Shown one piece after another: positions 56,060-64,000 of a stretch of DNA of 64,000 nucleotides; positions within the stretch are counted from its first letter, which is position 1; the number at the start of each line of letters is the position of its first letter. Under the pieces are notes generated by a model. That model searched no databases, was not told the DNA's origin, and saw only the letters and a list, made by a program, of their open reading frames with translations. The translations under genes were made by a program, and so were the position numbers. Origin of the DNA: Mytilus galloprovincialis (Eukaryota > Mollusca > Bivalvia > Mytilida > Mytilidae); assembly GCF_965363235.1 (NCBI RefSeq), contig NC_134846.1, positions 1,493,001 through 1,557,000 on the forward strand, in the 5' to 3' direction.

Positions 56060-58700
56060 GCATAAATTAATAAACTATTACTTTCGTAATTCCTGTTATT
56101 CAAAATAAATATATATTTAGTATGTAATTTTATACATTGTAATATCTGAATTCACTTCATAGGGTTCGATCATGTACCTATTTTGACTTTTTGATCACTT
56201 ATAAGGGGAAACGGTCATCATCCTTCTCATTTTTTTCAATTTTCAAATCTAAATACCCAACTGTATGACTATCGTTTCATTTCACAATAACAAACGCTGT
56301 AAAAACATATTAGAAAAAGTGAAAAGCATCACCTAAAGTGAATTACACTTCACTATGATTAAACAACGTCATGGGTTGAACGTCTTTCAGTACATACATA
56401 ATGTCGGTCACCGCAAGATGTATCATTAAAATACTTCGTGAAATAATTCAATGTTTTGATTTTATTTCGAAAGTAGATAAACAAATAAACATTAAATCTG
56501 ACAGTTATATAATTTTAGGTATGGTGTTATAATTACTATTCTTTGAAGTACTTGTTTACCTGATTTTTATATTTATTAATAAGACAGATTGATTTTTACA
56601 TTGTTTGACAATTCGTAAACAAAATCAAGGTTGGGAATATGTTTACGATTTGAATATGGAATCCTCTCTATCTCGTAGCGATCGGTATTCAGCAACGATA
56701 CCACAAAAGCGATTTTAGTATTTTGAAAAGTATAAACACATAATTAGTATGCATGTATGTGAAATTATTAATGTGTGTTGTTATAATGACACTATAAATA
56801 TCGACACATAGTTGCACTTATATGCATTATTTGCACTTGATAAATTTCATAAACAAACTATAAAAACAGCAAAAATAAAGATTAATCATTTGGGAGGAAT
56901 GCACACAAACAAATATATAAGTGTATAGCAATATCTGAACGTGCGTCTTCTAGAACCAGATTAGAATATTTAGGGACAATCAGCAATTGGAAAAGAGGAA
57001 CGAATTATACCAGAGGGACAGTCACAAAACAAATTATAGGAAGCAACCATGTGCCATGAAATGTTTGTTAATACAACTGTATCTTTGAGTTAGCGTAAAC
57101 TAATATAATTCCTGTTATTTGATAAACTTATTCTTTCGCGTTATGTAAGAAAAGACCGTTTTGTATACTTATGGCTCTTTTTTTTTATCTTGAAACTTGA
57201 AACTTGAAACTTTTTATTTCTCAAGACCCCATCAGGGGTATGTGAATATAAACAGTAATAACAAACAATAACATATAAACAAAATAATGAGATAATAGAA
57301 TGACATGGTTACATATTCAATGGTATACATAAAGTACATGATTTAAAGTACAATTTTGTTTTTTGTCCATAGATTTACGAGTTTTGTACAGCGGTATACT
57401 ACTGTTGCCTTTATTTAAGGAATTTGCAGTGGAAGGCAAATCTAATTTATAACAGACAGGACAATTTTACAAAATTTGGCAAGTTTGACAATTAAATTGT
57501 AGTCATCAGAACAAAAAAGTTCACAATACTTTATAGCATTTGGCTTTTTATACACATTACAGGGCAAAAGCCTTTTTCTTTCATTTGAAAAAAGTACATT
57601 TAAATAGATAATGAAATTCATCACCAATTTCACATAAATTGCATACATCGCAAATGCGATCATCACGTTCGACACCCCAAAAACAACACAAATAAAGTGA
57701 AAGTTTGCCTAAATTATTTGACTATATGCTTATTTATTCAAATAATGAAATGAAGGACAACAAAAATCAAACTCAAAAGTCGATGACAAAATGACAACGC
57801 CATGGCAAAAAAGCTAAAATTATAGAAGATAATATTCCAAATTGTAAAAACAATGTAAAAATCTTAATTTAAAGGCAGCCATCTGTTTGAATAAGGAGTC
57901 AATCTATTATTTTTAAATGCATAATATGTAGATGCTGACTTGAACATATTTCCCCCGTCAAATTTAACGGTATCTAGATTTTAGATTATAAATCCATTTG
58001 ACCTCATTTATATTTTTTAGCCTTGGTGGTCATGTTGCTTATTAGGCGGGATCATCTGTCATATTTTGAAATTTGATACCCTTAAGATACTGATGAAATG
58101 ATCCAATGAGTTATAAAGAAATTGTAAAAGTTAACTGACGAAGAACGTTCGACAACCAAAGCTAAAGAAAAAATCTGAAACTAGATCTTGATTTGTTTGT
58201 CGCCTGTGGAGTTAAACTTAGTAACGGCATAAATTTGATAATCTCCTTCAAATTTATTCATATTTTTGTCAGACTCGGGGTTATTCAGAGCTTTATATCT
58301 TGTATAGATTGCTCATTAAGATTATAGATTGGGATATTAACATCTAGTGTATTTTGTTTTTTCCTTTTTTTTTGCGTCAGTCGTTTGGTGTCTCATTGAA
58401 AATGCATTTCAAACATAATTTAATTGAAATTTTTGTTATTCGTTTACATGATTGATAAGATTGCATAATTTATTTTATTTGTAATGCATAAGCAGATGAT
58501 CGACGTCACCCTGATTCATGTGCAACATGTGTAAAACAGTGCGTATATCCCTTAGTAAGTGTAACTGTGATTAATTTCGCTAATTCGCTAATAGCATCAA
58601 TAGTTCAATTATCTCCCTATTCATATGTTGGCCTGGGATAAATTCCTTTTTTTAATATCCTTAAGTTTGTTTTCTATAACAATTTCAGTTTCATTAATGT
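56060..58700. other. Intergenic spacer between the SLC5 paralogues
   Basis: Only repeat scraps: TTGAAACTTGAAAC at 57191, a ATACTACTGTTGCC fragment near 57390, AACGCCATGGC at 57797 and a relative of the 39420 repeat at 58020. No gene. Confidence 0.5.
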
Positions 58701-58719
58701 CAGAATAGCTGTTTATAGA

Positions 58720-58990
58720 TATAAAAAGATGTGGTATGAGTGCCTATGAGACAACTCTCCTTCCAAGTCACAATGTGTAAAAAGTAAACCACTATAGGTC
58801 AAAGCACGTCCTTCGACACAAAGCCTTGGTTCAAAGCGAACAATAATAGTGGACCCCATAAGTGACTAGTGAAATTTCACTCAAAAAGGAAAACCAACGG
58901 TATAATATATATAAAAAACGAGAAATAATAAACACGTATGAACCACATGCTCATCAACAAACGACAACTACTGAACATCAGTTTACTATG
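58720..58990 (+). repeat. Dispersed repeat related to the 37.3-kb palindrome arms
   Basis: AAAGATGTGGTATGAGTGCC, CCTTCCAAGTCACAATG, GGAAAACCAACGGT and CAAACGACAACTACTGAACA follow the same order as at 37300-37560. Confidence 0.75.
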
Positions 58991-59020
58991 AATACCAATG
59001 ATTTTTATACAAAATAAAAC

Positions 59021-59026
59021 TTTATT
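59021..59026 (-). promoter_or_regulatory. Candidate polyadenylation signal of SLC5 copy B
   Basis: AATAAA in the context TTGAATAAAGTTTTAT, the same as at 20107 in copy A; 240 bases after the stop. Confidence 0.6.
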
Positions 59027-59265
59027 CAATAACGATATACAGCTAGACTATAAAAAAAACTAACATATTCTATATTCATAAAAAAAATAAACATTGTAGA
59101 TCAAATCGTCATGTCAGATAGACAAATTGCACATTCAAACCTTCGGGCTACTACAGCTGATTTATACAGAAATTCCAATTAATTTTAAATACATGGCAAA
59201 TATATAAGTTCAACGGGTCAATTCATTAGAATATACAACCATGGAGTATCAATTTGTGTGGATTT

Positions 59266-59448
59266 CTATAACTGCGTGCTAAAATCTTTCTCATAGTCTT
59301 TTCCAATCGCATAACTAGGACTTCCGTTATACACAGTAGCTATAGGTTTATCATTTTTAATACCATCAGCCTCCTTGTAGTCAAAACCCTTGTTGTCGTA
59401 TCCACCGCGATCTTTTGTGTCTGGATCGTCTGGACTAAATTTTACAAA
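59266..59448 (-). CDS. SLC5 copy B last exon
   Basis: CTTTGTAG precedes. Encodes 60 residues and TAG. The middle of the tail (KGFDYKEADGIKNDKPIATV) differs from copy A, while YAIGKDYEKDF aligns with [13 protein letters not shown]. Confidence 0.9.
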   Translation of the reverse strand, partial: FVKFSPDDPDTKDRGGYDNKGFDYKEADGIKNDKPIATVYNGSPSYAIGKDYEKDFSTQL

Positions 59449-62400
59449 CTACAAAGATAAACATTCTATATTAAACACATGAATTAAATTTAAGATCTAA
59501 AAATGAAATTTTAATGAGCGATAGCTTTAACATTAACAAAAGTAAAACTTTTACCATACTAATAGTCCACGTGTTTTTGCTTGTTTATGTGTCTTTTATA
59601 ACTTAAGACAGCAGACAATTTACAAGTGAACAAGTTGGTTGCTTAAAATTCCAATGGCAATTATAGGATCGAATGGAAGACAACAGGTCTTCAAAAAACA
59701 AAAGATCACTCAACGTCAGCGTCAGTCAACGGAGGTTCTTGAATTAATAATAATTCCTAATCCCATTCTTGTTTATTAAATGAATTACGTAATCTACATA
59801 ACAAGATTTTAGAGTGTATACGATATGTGTTGATGTTAGTTTTGCACAAAATCAAATATATAAAAAAAGTTACCGTAATGGCATAAGAACATAGGCGGCT
59901 TTGTTTTTTTCATCAATATAATCATTCCACTTTTAAGCCGATATAGATTTAAGTAAACTGTGAAAAAAGTTGTTGTTTTCTTCTAAATATAATACTGCTT
60001 TTGAAATTTTCGAAAAATGATGAGTAAAACCATGTTTGTTTAGGTAGCGAACCTCACGCTTGTATGCCAGAACTTTACCATTAACTAGAGACAACATATG
60101 AAATTTTCTCAATGCGGGTATGAATACTATCAATTATATAAAGGCAACAGTAATATACCGCTGTACGAAAGTCACCAATCGATTAAGGGAAATCCGGGTT
60201 ACAAACTAAAACCGAGTTAACATATGAACTAAAAGAGGAAAACAACGACACAGCAGAAACACTAAAGTGCAACGAAAAGAAACAAACAACAATGTAACAC
60301 ACACAGAAACGAACAATAAGATAATAACTGTAATTTTCTAGACTTGGTACAGGACATTTTAAGAAAAAATGGTGGATTGCAGCTGGTTTTAATTACAAAA
60401 TGAGAAGAGACATAACATGATTTACGGAAAAAAAAAATTGAATGACACCGACAGAGACATTGTGTCACGCGCATTCTGTCGTCATACGGATCATGTTTCA
60501 TTTGCTAAACATATCAACGACATTAATGAAAAATGTCAGACTGTAGAGATTATTCTTCGTTTTTTTTCAATTTTATTTTTTTAATATACTTTATAATTTG
60601 GCACTTACTAATTTAAATGTAAAAGACCGGCAAAACCATGTCAAGAGTAAGTAAAAAACTCCGGAAAGTAAAACAATGTAGAAATGACGCCACTCTGCAG
60701 AAACTACAGACTTAGAAACATCAGTTTAAAAACAAGAAAGATTTTTTTTAAAAGGTTTAGCTAGCTATAAAACCAGGTTTATTACACATTTTGTGCTAGA
60801 AAATTGCCTGTACCAAGTAAGGAATATGACAGTGGTGCCACATGTGGAGCAGGATCTGCTTAAAAATCCAGAGCACCTGAGATCACCCTCTAGTCTTTGG
60901 TGGGGTTCGTGTTGCTAATTCTTTATTATTCTATGTTTTAATTTGGGTACAATTGTGTTTGTTTGTCTTTTTCTTTTTAAGCCATGGCGTTGTACGTTTA
61001 TTTTCGATTTATGAGTTTAAATTTTCTCTGCTTTTTTCGCATATCTTTTGTTATCCATTTGTTTGATGTGTTTGAGCTTTTGAAATTACCATTTGAATAT
61101 GGACTTTTCGTTTTGAATTTTCCTCGGCGTTCGGTATTTTTTGGGTTTTACCTTTTGAATATCTATATTGTTCCCAGAGTGAATATTTAATTTTTATCTA
61201 TGAATATATCAATCTGATACTTACATCTTCGTGACGGACACCAAAATGCAACTTTTTCCTGAGTTTCTTCGGAAGAAATGGAAGTAATTCGTCAAATATA
61301 GGACAAACTAAGCCTGGATTTATTTCACTAGGTTTTGTCGGACCTGGAAGAGATAATATTAACGGTAAAATAAATAATCAATAATACGCTAATGACTGGT
61401 GTTAAGGAATTTTCCCTCTTACTGAATAAATTTCATGAAAGCTAATTTGCTTTTCTCCATTTTATTATGCAAAGTTCGTAACTTTAGGCCACACCAATTT
61501 AATTTCTTGTTCTACGGATTTTTGGACTTCAAAATTTGGGGCGAGCGAGCGATTTGAAAATTTAAATAAAAAAATATTTAATTTGCAAATTTTTGAGGCG
61601 AAGCTTGAAAAGTAGAGGCGAGCGATTATAATTTTTTTGTAAACATAAAATAGTAGGTTTTGACAATATTAAAGCTTGATTTATCACTTGTACTTTGACA
61701 TTTCTTTAATTTCTGAAGTATTTTTTCCCTGTTCACCAAGAAATAATTAAATCTGGTCTATGTTTGACATGTATGTGTGACTGACAATGAGACAATTCTC
61801 CATCCAAGTCATAATCAGTTTGGGGAGAACCCCTTAATGTTATAAATATCCCTTTTACATGTTTTATGAGGGATCAATATAAGTTATAATATATTTGTTT
61901 GTACAAAAGGGCTCATATTTTCTCAAAGAACTATATATCTATCTGGTATTAAATGGTCAAAACATGTCCAAGAATTTTGTAATATTCCTGGACTTTAACC
62001 ATGTTAACACATTTACTTTAACAGTTTAATATTATTCAAAATAAGTGGACCACTCTTTTAGAAAAAGTTGTTTAAAATATGATGTAACTCTCCTCTTTTT
62101 GGGTACAAAATTCTAAGTTTTCAAAGGTTTTGTATAGAAGAACTATACAAATCCTTGGTATTTCTATTTTCTTTTCTACATCAGTAAAATGACCCCTTGT
62201 CCATGTTGTCTGAGGGAGGGTTGTTCTCAACCTGATATAAATAACAAACACAGGTCAAAGTACGGCCTTTTACACAGGGCTTTGATACAGACCAAACAGC
62301 AGGCTATAAAGGACCCAAAATTATTAGCGTACACAATTCGAACAGGAAAACCAACGATCTAATTTATATATCATGTACATCCAAACGGGAAAAAATATAC

Positions 62401-64000
62401 CAATGAACAACATTACCAAACGATAACTGCTGAAGGACAGGCCCCTCAATCAATCAGGACAGGTGCATAAACATGCAGAGGCTATGGATAGTTTTGTTTC
62501 GCCAGCATACAATATAATTGCAGTTGAAGGCAAATCCTTCAGAAGTTCTTTGTACTTTATTCTAACAACGACATGTTTTGATAGGGAATATAAGTAAGGG
62601 GGAAAGTAACCAATTTTTTGTTCTTTACTCCGGTATTTCCGCTGATATAGATTTATATCGGAGATACAAATCCTTGATCGGAGCACTCCCGCTTTGGATA
62701 AGTAGGTTTCATGCTGAAACAAATATTCTCACAGATATTTTCAAAGTGTGCTGGGGTGCTTTTATGTTTAAAATCGTTATATACAGGATAGACTGTGATT
62801 TCAAAAACAAATGTTGATATCTTTTTATAATGTTTACAAAAAAATAACGGTGCGGGAAATGGACATGATTACATTTCTGGATGCGGGAAGCGGGAATATA
62901 AAAAAAATAAAAAAATTCTGTTTTGAAAAAAATAGGTGCGGGCGGGTCCGTCGAACAAGGAATCAAATTGGTGTGGCCTTAGTTTAAGATTTCTGTCTTT
63001 TATTTTATGTAACCAGACCCGTGGTTGTTCTGTATAAAACTCATCAGAGCCGCTCCAATCAAAAAAGTGAAATCTAGACCAGTTTATGCTATGCTTTACA
63101 GTTACTCTCTTTTATTGGTTAAAGTTTTAAAATCATTAGTCAATCATAACTTTGCATCTGATATCAAGAGAAATACACTATTTTATGCCATTCCAAATGA
63201 ACTGACCGCTACAGCTATTTAACATGCATACCTTATGTCGGTACTATTATTATACATTATAAATGCCATAACTGTAACTGAAATAAATTCCCCTTTTCAT
63301 AATCTTAAGGACAAAGGATAAATGCATTGTTCATACACCAATATTAAAGAATCGTAGTCATAGGTTGAATATTCATTTATAATATTTAAAACGTTTTAAC
63401 CAATCGGAACGTTTCGTTGTACGCTTTTCAAAATGTTACACAGAATGCATTAAATTCTGAAACGACGAGGTGTTAGGGTTTGGTTTCTAGGACAAATATG
63501 TGCATGAAAATATTTCAGAATGTATAAGAAAACCTAAATTTATTATTGTATACTTGCATTTTGAAGTAAAAGTGAATGCAAAAAAATAATAAAAAAAACC
63601 AAACAAACTTTTTGCGTCTTTTGACTTCAATGCAAGGTTTAATGCACAACTTTAATGTAATATGGAGTGAGTAGATTAAATGTATTATACTTTTATACAT
63701 TACCTGTTACTAAACTAACAATCAACCCGACAACAATGTTTAATATCATGCCTAGTCCTGTATACCATATGTAAGACATCTTGTACAGTGGAAAATCATC
63801 TCTAAAAAAGGGAAAAACAAATAATTATATCTCGTTACACAGAAAATGTACCTGAAAGTGTGGGCCTCTTCTTTGTTCCGTTTATATTGGACTATCATTT
63901 ATACGAAAAAGTATTTTTTCCCATTTTCAACAATAAACGAACAAATATTTTACAGTCAAAATTACAATTACCAATGCCCATAGGAATAAATAGTTTCATT
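59266..64000 (-). CDS. SLC5 monocarboxylate-transporter-like copy B, 3' part only
   Basis: Three exons match copy A in length, phase and order: 63801-63704 (98 nt), 61343-61225 (119 nt), 59448-59266. They encode [20 protein letters not shown] with the last helix, [20 protein letters not shown] with [15 protein letters not shown] (2 changes in 39 residues from copy A), and a more diverged tail [20 protein letters not shown] ending STQL-stop. T-Q-L is a class I PDZ ligand. The rest of the gene is beyond the right edge. A possible further exon ends at 63972 (donor GTAATT) but its frame cannot be confirmed: read at the border equivalent to copy A it would make a TGA with exon 14. Confidence 0.88.
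60125..60380 (+). repeat. GGCAACAGTA..ATACCGC family, copy in SLC5-B intron
   Basis: AAAGGCAACAGTAATATACC and TTACAAACTAAAACCGAG through GACTTGGTACAGGACATTTT. Confidence 0.75.
60835..61025 (+). repeat. Dispersed repeat (AGCAGGAT..ATGAGTTT family)
   Basis: GTGGAGCAGGATCTGCTTAA, TTTGGTGGGGTTCGTGTTGC, GCCATGGCGTTGT; inverse of 54056-54245. Confidence 0.75.
61225..61343 (-). CDS. SLC5 copy B penultimate exon
   Basis: CTTCCAG precedes, GTAAGTA follows. Encodes [20 protein letters not shown] and [20 protein letters not shown]. Confidence 0.92.
61487..62978. mobile_element. 1.49-kb TIR element with TTA duplication
   Basis: Left GGCCACACCAATTTAATTTC, CTTGTTCTACGGA; right (reverse complement) GGCCACACCAATTTGATTCC, TTGTTCGACGGA. 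TTA lies on both sides (61484-61486, 62979-62981). A diverged copy of the 37.3-kb repeat (about 61760-62460) sits inside. No transposase frame. TIR plus TWA duplication suggests PIF/Harbinger. Confidence 0.8.
61760..62460 (+). repeat. Diverged dispersed repeat nested in the TIR element
   Basis: ACAATGAGACAATTCTCCAT, AGGTCAAAGTACGGCCTTTT, AGGAAAACCAACGATCTAAT, ACGATAACTGCTGAAGGACA parallel 58740-58990. Confidence 0.7.
63000..63700. other. SLC5 copy B intron, unassigned
   Basis: No exon or repeat recognised. Confidence 0.4.
63704..63801 (-). CDS. SLC5 copy B exon equivalent to exon 14
   Basis: CCCTTTTTTAG precedes, GTAATG follows. Same 98-nt length as in copy A. Encodes the last transmembrane helix. 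A second AG two bases further in could also be used. Confidence 0.9.

Noticed and set aside
63972..64000. Definite further exon of SLC5 copy B
   Set aside because: A GT donor is present, but only 29 nt are visible, the phase does not join cleanly with 63801, and it could equally be a decayed fragment; kept only as a possibility.

Overview
The window looks like a piece of nuclear genome from a marine mussel-type bivalve mollusc. It is AT-rich, genes are split by long introns with GT/AG borders, coding density is very low, and there are many copies of dispersed repeats that I associate with Mytilus-like genomes (for example the CCAGGATTATAA...CGCGTTTCGTCT family and the GGCGGATCCAGGGGGG family). 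The species call is an inference from repeats and protein style; no search was run.

Left part (1-20 kb). A 328-bp satellite occupies 1-1740, followed by transposon-derived DNA. A six-exon minus-strand gene at 7501-10696 encodes a homologue of the four-helix membrane protein TMEM220. A plus-strand intronless gene at 13340-13900 encodes a small secreted or anchored folate-receptor-family protein. A reverse-transcriptase fossil lies at about 14.93-15.37 kb. A minus-strand intronless B-box/beta-propeller (TRIM-like) gene at 16393-17783 is broken by one frameshift.

Centre and right (20-64 kb). Most of the window is one minus-strand gene of about 33 kb (20373-53709). Its 16 proposed coding exons build a sodium/solute symporter of the SLC5 family, closest to the sodium-coupled monocarboxylate transporters SLC5A8/SLC5A12. 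A second, tandem paralogue lies upstream on the same strand; only its last exons (59266-63801) are inside the window. The exon 13 I propose for the complete copy contains an in-frame TAA, so this copy may be a null allele, a pseudogene or a mis-modelled exon. Introns and spacers are packed with mobile DNA. The largest piece is a 9.28-kb element (30600-39880) that fills most of intron 7; it has inverted termini made of a CTTTTTGTCCG minisatellite and a 6-bp flanking duplication. Several miniature transposons have readable target-site duplications (TA, TAA, TTA, 5 bp, 8 bp).

The coding genes do not form an obvious pathway. The most unusual local feature is repeated small-scale tandem duplication of the SLC5 gene's own parts: the 3' end of exon 1, exon 3, and apparently the 3' UTR. 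Some copies still have open frames and splice signals.
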